Below, piece by piece: positions 25,938-34,919 of a stretch of DNA of 64,000 nucleotides. Origin of the DNA: Desulfosalsimonas propionicica (GTDB lineage Bacteria; Desulfobacterota; Desulfobacteria; Desulfobacterales; Desulfosalsimonadaceae); contig NZ_JACDUS010000005.1 in assembly GCF_013761005.1 (NCBI RefSeq), positions 155,377 through 219,376 on the forward strand, given 5' to 3'. Numbering within the stretch: the first letter of the stretch is position 1; each line of letters starts with the position of its first letter. The notes under the pieces were generated by a model. It was not told where the DNA came from. It did not search any database and saw only the letters and a program-made list of their open reading frames with translations. The position numbers were made by a program, and so were the translations under genes.

Positions 25938-26612
25938 TCAGGGATTATCCAGCTTACTGGCTGCTGCGGCGTATTTTTTTGCTTTCGCATCATTGCCCGT
26001 TTCCTTGTAAAGTTCTGAAAGACTCGAGTAGATATCCTTCTTCAGGCAAGGGGCCAGTGAAATTGAATTGTTTTCCAGCTTTGCTGCGATGTATTCAAAA
26101 TCCTCTATGGCAATGTCTTTTCTGTCCAGAAAATCCGGCATTCCTTTTGAGTTGAAAGCCCTTGTCAATCGTATGGAAATATTGTCCGGGTCTTTGCGGG
26201 CCGCTTTGTCCATCATTGCAATGCCATTATTTGCATAGGAACTTTTCTTTATGGGATTCCAGGTCGTATTTGCCATTAATGTTGTTGCACCGCCGAGATA
26301 GCATAGCGTTACAGTATCCTCCGGGTTTAGTTCATGCGCTTTTTTCAGCGATTGCAGAGCTTTGGGCGCAAAAGTGTCCGCATCCTCTGTTGCCTTGATG
26401 TGGTATGCTATACCGATTGCTTTGAGCAGAGCATAGTTGTCCTGAGTTTCATCTAATTCTTTTTTAAATGCTTCGATTTTTTTGGTTAACTCCTTTTCGT
26501 CAAGGGCGTGAAGCCCCTGCCACTCCGCGGCTGTGGAAATGCCCGCAAACATAAAAATTCCAAGAGCCAGGACAAGCAATACCCGCAGAGCAATTGTTTT
26601 TGCGCTTTTCAT
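25938..26612 (-). CDS. secreted TPR-like repeat protein
   Basis: 224 residues from ATG 26612 (AAGGAG 7 nt upstream). A signal peptide covers about residues 1-29 ('MFAGISTAAE'); the rest is helical with TPR-like pairs ('ALQSLKKAHELNPEDTVTLCYLG', 'AIEDFEYIAAKLENN' are in two such repeats). It is a likely periplasmic scaffold or partner protein. It has a paralog in the same operon (32211-32906) with the same repeat order. It sits just upstream of the ABC genes, so it may assist export. No enzyme motif seen. Confidence 0.75.
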   Translation of the reverse strand: MKSAKTIALRVLLVLALGIFMFAGISTAAEWQGLHALDEKELTKKIEAFKKELDETQDNYALLKAIGIAYHIKATEDADTFAPKALQSLKKAHELNPEDTVTLCYLGGATTLMANTTWNPIKKSSYANNGIAMMDKAARKDPDNISIRLTRAFNSKGMPDFLDRKDIAIEDFEYIAAKLENNSISLAPCLKKDIYSSLSELYKETGNDAKAKKYAAAASKLDNP

Positions 26613-26642
26613 TTGATTTCTCCTTGTGATTTTTTGCAATAT

Positions 26643-27524
26643 TTACAAACAGGATTCGATCCACGACCCGATCTTTTCGTGCACACAAAGCAGCATCGAG
26701 GCGTGGTTGACCTTTTTGATCATAGCGATTTCCGAAAGGCGAGAGCGTGACCCCCCTGGCGCAGCAAAGGCGATGACTTTTTCCGGGTCTATAAGCTCGT
26801 CTTCACTTCCGATCCACAGGCCGACCGGGCGATCAATACAGTTGAATTGTTCACGGGGTGAAAAGGGCGTAACCGCCTTGGCCATATTTACGGTATAACA
26901 ATCAACCATTCGGGGATCATTTTCCAGGACCTCACGGGGATAGTTAAAACGGACGGCACGGCGGTGTCCGTATAATAATCCTTTGCTTAAAGCATGCAGT
27001 ATGAAGTAACGGACATTGGTGCTTGAAAATTCCTTGCTGCCTCTGGGCCTGGAAGTTTCGGACCTGAATCCGAAATTGGGGCTTACAAATACATAGGCCG
27101 ACACTTCGTTATCAGATTCCATGCTGAGGTAATTGAGAACAAGCCCGGCTCCCGAGGAATGCCCTCCGAGAAAAACGGGAAGAGAGGGATATCTGCTCCG
27201 TGCAAATTCAATGGCTGTGGATACATCTTTCCAGACCTGGTTGGTACTCGGGCTATCGCCCCGCCTGCCCCCGGACATTCCATGGCCGCGGATGTCAACG
27301 GTATAGACCGCGATTTTATAATCGTCGCGCAGTCCTGTTCCCAAATGGTGATAGCCGGCACCGCCATGCGCTCCGCCTCCGTGGTAGAAAAGCAGAACGG
27401 CAGCCGGATCCTCCGGGACATAGGATCGGATTGCAAGCGCCACACCATCTGTGGCATAAATGTATTCTGGAGGAGTTATGCCCTCGTTACCAGAGGAAAT
27501 GAGTTCGTTTAAGGAAAAAGTCAT
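26643..27524 (-). CDS. alpha/beta hydrolase (serine lipase/thioesterase type)
   Basis: 293 residues. It shows an oxyanion 'FYHGGGAHGGAGY' block (about 47-59), 'DIRGHGMSGGRRG', the nucleophile elbow 'GGHSSGAG' with Ser at about 123, and late 'GSEDELIDPEKV' (Asp) and 'VNHASML' (His) for a full Ser-Asp-His triad. It resembles monoacylglycerol-lipase-like hydrolases. No signal peptide, so cytosolic. Being next to the carrier protein, it could release the finished acyl group from the ACP (type II thioesterase) or cleave a precursor ester. In exosortase-linked operons similar hydrolases accompany an ACP/ligase/decarboxylase set. Confidence 0.88.
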   Translation of the reverse strand: MTFSLNELISSGNEGITPPEYIYATDGVALAIRSYVPEDPAAVLLFYHGGGAHGGAGYHHLGTGLRDDYKIAVYTVDIRGHGMSGGRRGDSPSTNQVWKDVSTAIEFARSRYPSLPVFLGGHSSGAGLVLNYLSMESDNEVSAYVFVSPNFGFRSETSRPRGSKEFSSTNVRYFILHALSKGLLYGHRRAVRFNYPREVLENDPRMVDCYTVNMAKAVTPFSPREQFNCIDRPVGLWIGSEDELIDPEKVIAFAAPGGSRSRLSEIAMIKKVNHASMLLCVHEKIGSWIESCL

Positions 27525-27571
27525 AATGGTATTCCTCGCCTGTCAAAGTGTGGCGGGCAGGATTCCTATAA

Positions 27572-27835
27572 TTACCAATCGCTTGATAGCTCGATGAGTT
27601 GTGAGTGCAGATCCTGAATGGTTGTAAATTCATCAAATTGCAGTTCCTCGGGCCTGGTCACCTTCGTATAAATCTGTTCGCAGGCAACAATCAATTCAAT
27701 AACATTCAAGGAATCGATTCCGATTTCGGTGAGCGTGGAGTCGGGGGAGATATCTTCTTTGTTCAGTATATCCTTTGTTTCGCTTATCAATTGCTCCAGC
27801 ATTTCATCGACATTCTCGTAAACACATTCGGTCAT
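27572..27835 (-). CDS. acyl carrier protein
   Basis: 87 residues from ATG 27835 (GGAGG and AAGGAG upstream; ATGs at 27844 and 27859 are also open). It has helix-loop-helix ACP/PCP topology and the phosphopantetheine site 'EIGIDSLNVIEL' with Ser at about residue 42. The DSL motif is of the fatty-acid/polyketide type. It is free-standing, so the AMP ligase encoded upstream would load it. It lies next to the large acyl-CoA dehydrogenase, which may oxidise the ACP-bound intermediate. No phosphopantetheinyl transferase is present in the window. Confidence 0.92.
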   Translation of the reverse strand: MTECVYENVDEMLEQLISETKDILNKEDISPDSTLTEIGIDSLNVIELIVACEQIYTKVTRPEELQFDEFTTIQDLHSQLIELSSDW

Positions 27836-27888
27836 TGCCTCCATCTCCTTTCCGGACAAATGTGGTGAACAAGCTTCGTCTATAAAAT

Positions 27889-29739
27889 TTATTGAAATAT
27901 ACTCTGATCTGATTCCATGATTGACATATCTTCAGATTCGAGTATTTCCGCCTTGCTGAAAACACCGGGGAGAATATTTTTGATAAAGAAACGAGTGGAA
28001 ATGATTTTTCCCTTGTAGAAGGAGTAATCCGGATGACGCTCATCAATATTACCGATCGCCCGGGATGCAACTGCAGCGCTTTCCAGTAGCAGCCAGCCTA
28101 TGCAAACCTCGGCCATCATTTCCAGAAAGCGGGTGGAAACTGCGAATATGAGCTCTATTTTTTTTTCTTTCACCCAACTTCCCATTAAGGCATGGGTTTG
28201 CACCAAAACCTCCAGGCTTCTGCCCAACACTTTGAATTCCGACGGAAATGGATGCTCCTTTTCCTGGTCTAAAAATCGCCTGATTTCTTTTATAAAGATA
28301 TCGAAAAGCCTTGAACTCCGGCCCATGCCAAGTTTTTCACGGATCAGATCGGCGGACTGGACAAAATTGGTTCCTTCCCATATGGACAATATTTTGATAT
28401 CGCGGGCGTATTGTTCTACGGGGTAGTCCTTGGTATAACCATATCCGCCGTACACCTGTATCGACTGCTCGGCAATCCGCCATGCCTGATCTGAGATATA
28501 GGCTTTCGCAATCGGGGTTAAAAGATTGACAATCCCTTCATGGGCGGCAATTTCCTGTTCGTCGACATCATCGGTTCTTGCGCGCAGAAATTGATTCATG
28601 CTGTAGTGATAGGCAAGCTTGTAAATGAGCATCCGGCAGCCCTCGACCTTGCTTTTCATTTCCAGCAGCATGCGGCGCACATCCAGGTGTTTGATGATAG
28701 GAACTTTCGCAGCTCTGGGATTGAAAGACTGCCTGAAATCGGTTCCCTGAATTCTGTTCCGGGCGTAATCCGCGGCATTCAGGTAGGCGCTCGATGCCAT
28801 TCCCAGCGCATAAATGCCAGTGGTGATGCGAGCCTCGTTCATCAGATATAGCAGTTGCCGAAGTCCTACATTTTCTTTTTCGCCGAGAAGATACCCTTTG
28901 CAGGGTCCGTCTTCGCCGAATGTCAGCTGGGCTGTAACGCAGCCATGCAATCCCATCTTGTCCTCGAGACCGACGCAGCGAACATGGTTGTCCTCATTGT
29001 CTGAAGACGCGCCCCCGACCCGGAATCTCGGGACGATGAAACAGGATAGTCCCGTTGTTCCATCTCTGGCACCGGCTGCACGGGCGACCACTATGTATAC
29101 AATGTTTTCCGTCAAATCATGCATCCCGGCGGAAATGAAAATCTTACTCCCCTCGATTTCATAGGTGCCATTCTCTTTTGGGATAGCTTTGGTCTGGATA
29201 TTGCCAACATCGGTACCAGCATCCGGCTCGGTCATACAAAAACATGCACTCCACTGATTCGTCGCAAGCTTTTCACAAAAGATGCTTTTGAGTCTTTCGT
29301 CCCCGAACAGTTCTATGAGATAAAGAGCAGGGACGCAGAAACCGGAATAAGTCATGAATGAGGGGTTTGAACCCAGGAACATTTCGTTGACGGCTTGAGA
29401 TATAAGGTATGGCGCCCCCATACCCCCATAGGCTTGAGGAACGGCAAGTCTCCCCCACTGGGCACGGCAGAATTTCTCCCACAGTCCAGGGAACGAGCCT
29501 GGAAGACGTATTTTTCCATCATCCTCGATTCCACAGCCTTCCCTGTCGCTTTCCTGGTATGCAGGGCCAAGATTCGTATAGGCAAAATCACGGGCAGCAT
29601 TTAGTATGTCCTCTACGAGAGACCGGTTGAAATCCGTGTTTGCAACATCGGATAGTATTGTTTTTTCAATGTCCAGGTATTCCCACAGGAGAAAATTAAT
29701 GTCACGCGAGTCGACCTTGTAAACATTTTGACTGGCCAT
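27889..29739 (-). CDS. large acyl-CoA dehydrogenase with C-terminal extension
   Basis: 616 residues, of the long class with an extra C-terminal helical domain (DmdC-like). Visible: FAD-binding 'CFCMTEPDAGTDVG' (about 166-179), 'GSKIFISAGMHDL', 'GVTAQLTF'-like strand region, 'QVYGGYGYTKDYP' and the catalytic base Glu 455 in 'IWEGTN'. It oxidises an acyl thioester at the alpha-beta bond and passes electrons to ETF, which the same operon encodes. Placement beside the ACP suggests that an ACP-bound acyl or aminoacyl group is the substrate. It follows the amidase gene with a 2-nt gap. Confidence 0.93.
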   Translation of the reverse strand: MASQNVYKVDSRDINFLLWEYLDIEKTILSDVANTDFNRSLVEDILNAARDFAYTNLGPAYQESDREGCGIEDDGKIRLPGSFPGLWEKFCRAQWGRLAVPQAYGGMGAPYLISQAVNEMFLGSNPSFMTYSGFCVPALYLIELFGDERLKSIFCEKLATNQWSACFCMTEPDAGTDVGNIQTKAIPKENGTYEIEGSKIFISAGMHDLTENIVYIVVARAAGARDGTTGLSCFIVPRFRVGGASSDNEDNHVRCVGLEDKMGLHGCVTAQLTFGEDGPCKGYLLGEKENVGLRQLLYLMNEARITTGIYALGMASSAYLNAADYARNRIQGTDFRQSFNPRAAKVPIIKHLDVRRMLLEMKSKVEGCRMLIYKLAYHYSMNQFLRARTDDVDEQEIAAHEGIVNLLTPIAKAYISDQAWRIAEQSIQVYGGYGYTKDYPVEQYARDIKILSIWEGTNFVQSADLIREKLGMGRSSRLFDIFIKEIRRFLDQEKEHPFPSEFKVLGRSLEVLVQTHALMGSWVKEKKIELIFAVSTRFLEMMAEVCIGWLLLESAAVASRAIGNIDERHPDYSFYKGKIISTRFFIKNILPGVFSKAEILESEDMSIMESDQSIFQ

Positions 29740-29741
29740 TT

Positions 29742-31160
29742 TTACTCCGATTTTGTCCGGGTTGAGTCAAAAAACTTCATCTCGTTCTCGATCATTTCTC
29801 CGGCCTGTAGTACGACTGCGTCCTTTCCATACGCTCCAACGATTTGCAAACTGATCGGCATGCCATTGGAATGAATGCCGACCGGCAGCGCCAGGGAAGG
29901 AGATCCTGCCAATACCGCCAGGAAATTGGGAACAGCAAGATCAAAGAGTTTGTCGGCTGATAAATCTCTGCCCTCAGGGCTTCGGACAGGAGGCGCGGTC
30001 GTTGGGAGGACCGGCAGTATCAACAAATCGAATTTTTGAAAGAAAGAGTTGACCATTATGCGAATTCCCAGCATTTTTCCATAAGCCTGCATATAGTCCC
30101 GGGTCGTGAAGCCATCCGGAATGTGCTCAATAAAACTCAAATCCGGATTAGCAACCCTGTGGTCGGTCAGATACTGGTTTACGCTGTATTTCAGGTCGGT
30201 CCCGACAAGGGTTCTCATCGCAGGTGACAATTCTTTGCCCAAGGGTATCCGCTTGCGCTCCCATGCCCCGTCATGCCTTGATAGCAAGGAAGCCACATGC
30301 AGGGCCATTCCATCGATTTCTTCATCGATTTCGATTTCGGCCCGAAAATCGATCAATGCACATTTATACCCCTTAGAAGACGCACTATTCATTTGGGTTT
30401 TCAGGGGTGCAAATCCCATCATAAACGGATCTCTATGGTTGAAGCCTTCGATGACCGACAAAATCAATGAGATATCCCTTACAGTTCGGGTCATTATGCC
30501 CGGTGCCAGCAATGCGCCAATTACCGGAGTGCCAGCCCTGCTATGGCCTTCGGTAGATACTCTGCCCAGAGACGGGCGAAAGCCGCTGATTCCGCAACAG
30601 TGCGCCGGCACCCGGACCGAACCTCCCAAATCGCTTCCAATGGACATCGTAGACATCCGGGCTGCCAAAGCGGCTCCATTTCCACCGGACGATCCTCCTG
30701 GCGTGCATGCAAGGTTCCAGGGATTTTTTGTAGTGCCATAAATTTTGTTGCTGGAAAGGTGACTGAATCCGAATTCTGAGGTGTTTGTTTTTCCGAGGAG
30801 GATGCCGCCGGCTGATTTCAGTTTTTCCACAATAAAAGCGTCCCTGGCTGGAACATGTTCCTTAAAATAGATGGAACCGTAAGTAGTACGGATGTTTGCT
30901 GTATCGAAAAGATCCTTGACGAGAAAAGGTATGCCATGTAAAGGTCCTGCAATTAGCTGCTTCATCAGTTGTTTCTCCGCCTTGCGGGCGGATTGAAGTG
31001 CGCTTTCGGCAGACAGGGTAACGATTGCATTGATATCCGGATTTTCTTCCTCTATTTTGATCAGTTGCGCTTTCACGATTTCAACAGGAGAGATTTTTTT
31101 CTCCATGATCAGTCGGGATAAGGAAAAAGTGTCCTGGTCGATCAAATCATTCCCGTTCAT
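29742..31160 (-). CDS. amidase signature family enzyme
   Basis: 472 residues from ATG 31160, overlapping the stop of the preceding gene by 4 nt (ATGA). The amidase-signature triad is intact: Lys 82 ('FLVKDLFD'), cis-Ser 158 in 'PGGSSGGNGAAL' and nucleophile Ser 181 in 'SDLGGSVRVPAHCCG'. Relatives hydrolyse or transfer amide groups, including GatA, fatty-acid amide hydrolase and peptide amidases. No GatB/C neighbours, so not a tRNA amidotransferase. In this cluster it may trim or form an amide in the product. Cytosolic, no signal peptide. Confidence 0.93.
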   Translation of the reverse strand: MNGNDLIDQDTFSLSRLIMEKKISPVEIVKAQLIKIEEENPDINAIVTLSAESALQSARKAEKQLMKQLIAGPLHGIPFLVKDLFDTANIRTTYGSIYFKEHVPARDAFIVEKLKSAGGILLGKTNTSEFGFSHLSSNKIYGTTKNPWNLACTPGGSSGGNGAALAARMSTMSIGSDLGGSVRVPAHCCGISGFRPSLGRVSTEGHSRAGTPVIGALLAPGIMTRTVRDISLILSVIEGFNHRDPFMMGFAPLKTQMNSASSKGYKCALIDFRAEIEIDEEIDGMALHVASLLSRHDGAWERKRIPLGKELSPAMRTLVGTDLKYSVNQYLTDHRVANPDLSFIEHIPDGFTTRDYMQAYGKMLGIRIMVNSFFQKFDLLILPVLPTTAPPVRSPEGRDLSADKLFDLAVPNFLAVLAGSPSLALPVGIHSNGMPISLQIVGAYGKDAVVLQAGEMIENEMKFFDSTRTKSE

Positions 31161-32218
31161 CTGACTACCCATTGATAAAACAGGTTGTCCTTTTGTTCAG
31201 CAGGAGTTTTAAAGTAATACAGGCTCTGTCTGATCTGTTCATATATCCTCGGCCAGTTACCGGGGCTGGAAAAACAATCGGCTACGCTTCTGTATTTTTC
31301 CAGGTCAGCGTTAAAATGGCAGATCCGGGGCGTGATGCCTTTCTGCCGCCAGCACGATATGGATGGATTTCCATCGTTATGGTGCGAATGGTGCGAAACC
31401 TGCAGTAATCCGAGCCTTCCACCGGCTCCCAGCGTGAGGGGAATAAGCCCTGTTTCTTTTAATTCATTTTTGTGCAGGGACAGTTCCATTATTGGTTTGA
31501 GTGTGAGGTAATGCCTTGTTTCCGTTTCGCAGCCCTTCAACCAATTTTTTGGTGTATGAGGATCTGGCATTGCCTGGCGAAAGCCTTTGATCATTTGCTC
31601 GGACCATTGCAAGGGCAATTCAAAGCTGACAATTTTAGAATAGATTTTGGATTGTAAACGCATGATGCAGTCAGCGCTTTTCCGTATACACTGCAGAACT
31701 CCATTGATTTTTTCCGGCTGGCCGAATATTTGACAGTCATTTACGATCATCATGCCGACTTTCAGACGGTCACGGGGAATCTTTTCCAGGTAGGCAACCG
31801 CAAAACCTTCCTGTGCGTTCAAGCCGAAGCCTCCCTGGCCTGCGCCAATGGCATTCAGACAATATTGCGGAAGGAACCCGGGGGTTTCCAGTAGAAGTAC
31901 CAAGGCATTCCTGTCGCCGGATTGTAGAAAATCCAGTACTGCTGCATAAAACCCCAGGCAGGCGAGAGAGGAGAACCGAACAGAGGCTTTCGGGAACATA
32001 CTGTAAACAGCCTGCATGAATGATTTCGCTTCCGGGGTGGTAAGAATAAACAGCTCAGATGAGCTGCTCAGGATGATTGATTCGGGCTGCAGGATTGAAA
32101 AGCCCTGCTGATCCCGCATAAATGAGTCGAGAAAAGCTATCAATGATCCGTCATTTCCGAGGAGGTTATCGTTCAGGCGGTACCGGTAATCACGAATTAT
32201 GGGGATTTCTTCAATCAC
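31157..32218 (-). CDS. unrecognised protein with possible divergent ketosynthase/thiolase fold
   Basis: 353 residues from GTG 32218 (AGGA 8-9 nt upstream), which overlaps the preceding stop by 8 nt; a longer frame to 32320 is unlikely. I see no certain family. 'RFSSLACLGFYAAVLDFLQSG' with Cys at about 87 followed by 'ALVLLLETPG' resembles the nucleophile elbow and following strand of beta-ketoacyl synthases, and 'LTLGAGGRLGLLQVSHHSHH' near 290-310 could be the closing Gly-rich strand with His residues. If so it is a very diverged condensing enzyme. It is translationally coupled on both sides within the operon. The function call is tentative. Confidence 0.4.
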   Translation of the reverse strand: MIEEIPIIRDYRYRLNDNLLGNDGSLIAFLDSFMRDQQGFSILQPESIILSSSSELFILTTPEAKSFMQAVYSMFPKASVRFSSLACLGFYAAVLDFLQSGDRNALVLLLETPGFLPQYCLNAIGAGQGGFGLNAQEGFAVAYLEKIPRDRLKVGMMIVNDCQIFGQPEKINGVLQCIRKSADCIMRLQSKIYSKIVSFELPLQWSEQMIKGFRQAMPDPHTPKNWLKGCETETRHYLTLKPIMELSLHKNELKETGLIPLTLGAGGRLGLLQVSHHSHHNDGNPSISCWRQKGITPRICHFNADLEKYRSVADCFSSPGNWPRIYEQIRQSLYYFKTPAEQKDNLFYQWVVR

Positions 32219-32906
32219 GCGTTGATTCCTGCTTGCTTTGATCTGCCAGTTTCGAGAAGTGGCAGGCTTTTTTAAATTCACCTTTTTCCTTGAGGATAAT
32301 GGATAATTTTCTATAAACATCTGTCATAATACGGAAAAAGTTCGGGTCCGGATTTTCCTTGTACATTTCGGACAGGATCAGAAAGTCTTCGTATGAATCA
32401 TCCCGTCTCTTGTACATAGGAGGTAAATCAAAATTGTTCAGCCCCCGTATAAGATGCAGGATAAAGTTATTCCTGTCCTTTTCAACGGCACGATCCAGAT
32501 ATTCGAGCCCCTTGTTTACATAACGGACCATGTTGAAGGCGCATAGAGCGTCCCGGCCTTTCATGGTGTAAGAACTTCCCAGATAGGATAGTACAATCAT
32601 GTCTTCACTATTTTTCCGGCGTGCGGCTTCAAGAACATCCACGGCATTATCCGGCGCCCCTTTAACCCCGCATACTGCCAGATTGTGCCACGCAACACCA
32701 AGCGCCTTGAGTTTTTCAAATTTGGGCACATCATTGCGGATTTCCCTTTCGCAACACTTTACGATTTTCTGAAGCTTTTGCATCTCCATCGTGCTGTATG
32801 GCGGAATGGCGCATTTTGCTCCGAGGGCCGGTAATAAAATGGCAAAAACCATAAGCGAAACAATGGCACCGATAAAACAACTATTTTTGTTCGAAAAAGT
32901 TTTCAT
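32211..32906 (-). CDS. secreted TPR-like repeat protein, paralog of 25938-26612
   Basis: About 231 residues if started at ATG 32906; the frame is open to 32966. An N-terminal hydrophobic segment ('AIVSLMVFAILLPALGAKC') is a signal peptide or anchor. The mature part is helical with repeats 'VLEAARRKNSEDMIVLSYLG' and 'YLDRAVEKDRNNFILHLIRG', matching in order the paralog's 'ALQSLKKAHELNPED' and 'MMDKAARKDPDNISIRLTRA'. Both then share a 'DL/DFL..RKD...EDF' block. It overlaps the next gene by 8 nt. It is probably periplasmic, with a scaffold role inferred. Confidence 0.7.
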   Translation of the reverse strand: MKTFSNKNSCFIGAIVSLMVFAILLPALGAKCAIPPYSTMEMQKLQKIVKCCEREIRNDVPKFEKLKALGVAWHNLAVCGVKGAPDNAVDVLEAARRKNSEDMIVLSYLGSSYTMKGRDALCAFNMVRYVNKGLEYLDRAVEKDRNNFILHLIRGLNNFDLPPMYKRRDDSYEDFLILSEMYKENPDPNFFRIMTDVYRKLSIILKEKGEFKKACHFSKLADQSKQESTRD

Positions 32907-32976
32907 TGCTTCCATGTAGTCACGAAATCCGGGAAACTGTGGCGCAGAAGGCATACTGGCCGTCATCCAAGCCGGT

Positions 32977-34404
32977 TTAAGGGGCCTGCTGACCCTTTCG
33001 CAACATTTTTACAAGCCTATTTTCACTGATGTCCTGGACGCCTGATCGACCTCTTGAGAAAAAATCTTTCAATACCAACCGTTTAAATGTCCTCGAAGCA
33101 TAATAACTGTTCAGCAGATGTCTGTCCTTAGTACCGCCGGCGTCAGAGCCGGAATAAAATATCATGCGGGATAAATTCATTATCATTGGCATCATTTGGG
33201 ATCCTTCTATGTACATATTATTCTCCGGATGAGGAATCGCAGTTTCCAAGAGGGGCATGAAACCGAACCTCTGCCACATCGCGGTAGTATAATCGAAGGA
33301 ATAACTGGCTACGATGACCACGCCCTGTGAAAGCAGATAATCGAGTGCACACTTAAACAATCCCTTGATCAGTGCCTGGTTGTATCGATAATTCCTGGCA
33401 GTGGAGAATTTTCCGATTTCTCCGATCCGGCCGCACGCTTTTATGGAGTTGCAAGAAACTCCTGATTTTTCTTCACTTTGAAGTCCCCAAACCGGATGAT
33501 CCATGTACACACATACAGTGCCGATGGGTTTATCCCGGTCATAGGCGATAAATCGGTGTATATAAGGGATGCGTTTCTCATCTCCTTCTTTGTATTTCTT
33601 TTTGATCTCTTCCAGACTCAATGCTTTTCCGGATTTTGAATATCTCCTGTGTTCATTCAAGTACTGCTGAATGAGCAGGTTATAAAAGTCCTCCGCTTTC
33701 TTTTTATCATCTGGGGAGATCCGGGAAAATGTGTGCCCGTTGTATTCAAAAGTCTCCAGTAACCTGCTGATCGGCCATAAGCTGTAAAAGTGGAAAAATA
33801 GGGTCGAAAATATTCCAATCACCATTAATCCGAAGGGAATCAGGATAAAGGAAAGATGTGGTATGAATATAAAACTCGAGATAGCCGCGGTTATGTATAA
33901 AACAGTCCACAGAATTGATGTGGTCCAGTGTAGAGCAAGCGTATCTTCCTTTCCAAGTGTGTAGGCAAGTGTAAACGGACGCCTGTTCGCAATCGAAACC
34001 ATGGCCAGTACGGCGAAAGAACTGTAAATGCAAGGAGCAATAAAAGCTATCCAGGCTACTGGGATACCGGCCAGGGTTATGGAGCCTATAAGCAAATAAA
34101 GGATTATGGTACCGATGATGATATTGGGCCTGATACCGATACGCCTGTATTTCCAGTAAAGGAAGAGATATAGAACAAGATTGATCAGCCAAAAAGTTTT
34201 AAGCGGCGTAAAATACACATTGAAAAAGGAAATCAGCGCTATGGCAAGATTGCCGACCATGAGAAGGACTACCCGCTTTTGCCGGTTCTCCGGAGGACTA
34301 TATTCGCTTGGGCCGGGATCTTCTTTAATTTCACCCTTGCCTGTACTCAATTTGAAACGTCTCCGGTAGGCTCGAAATTTGTTTGCAGGATTTCGATGCG
34401 CCAT
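32977..34404 (-). CDS. membrane protein with GNAT/FeeM-like acyltransferase domain
   Basis: 475 residues. After a basic N-terminus come about six or seven transmembrane helices (about 45-215). A soluble domain (about 220-420) follows with GNAT features: 'FIAYDRDKPIGTVCVYMD', 'GEIGKFSTARNYRYNQALIKGLF', 'LLSQGVVIVASY' and 'MWQRFGFMPL'. The 'E.G.F/L....YR' plus '.RFGF.PL' pattern recalls N-acyl amino acid synthases (FeeM, LuxI-like fold) and the PEP-CTERM-associated acyltransferases that use acyl-ACP. It may join an acyl chain from the ACP to an amine at the membrane. It overlaps the preceding gene by 58 nt. Substrates unknown. Confidence 0.6.
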   Translation of the reverse strand: MAHRNPANKFRAYRRRFKLSTGKGEIKEDPGPSEYSPPENRQKRVVLLMVGNLAIALISFFNVYFTPLKTFWLINLVLYLFLYWKYRRIGIRPNIIIGTIILYLLIGSITLAGIPVAWIAFIAPCIYSSFAVLAMVSIANRRPFTLAYTLGKEDTLALHWTTSILWTVLYITAAISSFIFIPHLSFILIPFGLMVIGIFSTLFFHFYSLWPISRLLETFEYNGHTFSRISPDDKKKAEDFYNLLIQQYLNEHRRYSKSGKALSLEEIKKKYKEGDEKRIPYIHRFIAYDRDKPIGTVCVYMDHPVWGLQSEEKSGVSCNSIKACGRIGEIGKFSTARNYRYNQALIKGLFKCALDYLLSQGVVIVASYSFDYTTAMWQRFGFMPLLETAIPHPENNMYIEGSQMMPMIMNLSRMIFYSGSDAGGTKDRHLLNSYYASRTFKRLVLKDFFSRGRSGVQDISENRLVKMLRKGQQAP

Positions 34405-34889
34405 TGTGAAAGCATTTGAACGAATTGATGAAAGACATGTAATGTGGAGGATTCCGCAAAACAGTCCACATTGATACTGTTATCTCCCATTTCCTGGGGA
34501 TGTCGGATGAAACTGTCCCTTATGGCAAGAACAGAAAATGAAAGATTCCGTAGCTTCTCGAATTCGGAATTCACATCGAGGCACAAAAAAACTTTTTCAT
34601 GGAGCAAGGTCGGAGTAACACGGGCGCCGCTCGGCATGGCAATTTCAACAAGAATAAAGTCAAGCTCCTCCATGTGATTCAAGACAAACTGAACCATGCG
34701 ACTCAAAAGGTCAAAGTGCTCGAAAAAATTCAGATATACAGGTATTCCGCGGATTCCGTGGAAGCCGGATGCATTCCGGTAATCACTTTCGGAGCTGAGG
34801 GGGAATGCGCGAAGGCTTGCAAGAGTGGCCTTTCTCCCATAGGGCCTCCCAATCAAGCGACCGGTAAAGGACATGTGCAAATGAGTCAT
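34347..34889 (-). CDS. unknown protein of the acyl cluster
   Basis: 180 residues, no signal peptide or membrane helix, no motif I recognise. It has a mixed alpha/beta character with hydrophobic strands ('LDFILVEIAMP', 'EKVFLCLDVNSEF', 'LSFSVLAIRDSFI'). It is expressed from the middle of the operon, 30 nt after the 34920-35801 gene, and its 3' end overlaps the membrane acyltransferase gene. The repeated strand-helix layout could be part of a thioester-handling (hotdog or thiolase) fold, but that is a guess. Confidence 0.55.
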   Translation of the reverse strand: MTHLHMSFTGRLIGRPYGRKATLASLRAFPLSSESDYRNASGFHGIRGIPVYLNFFEHFDLLSRMVQFVLNHMEELDFILVEIAMPSGARVTPTLLHEKVFLCLDVNSEFEKLRNLSFSVLAIRDSFIRHPQEMGDNSINVDCFAESSTLHVFHQFVQMLSQWRIEILQTNFEPTGDVSN

Positions 34890-34919
34890 ATTTTTTCAAT
34901 CGTAAGCATTTGGATTGTT

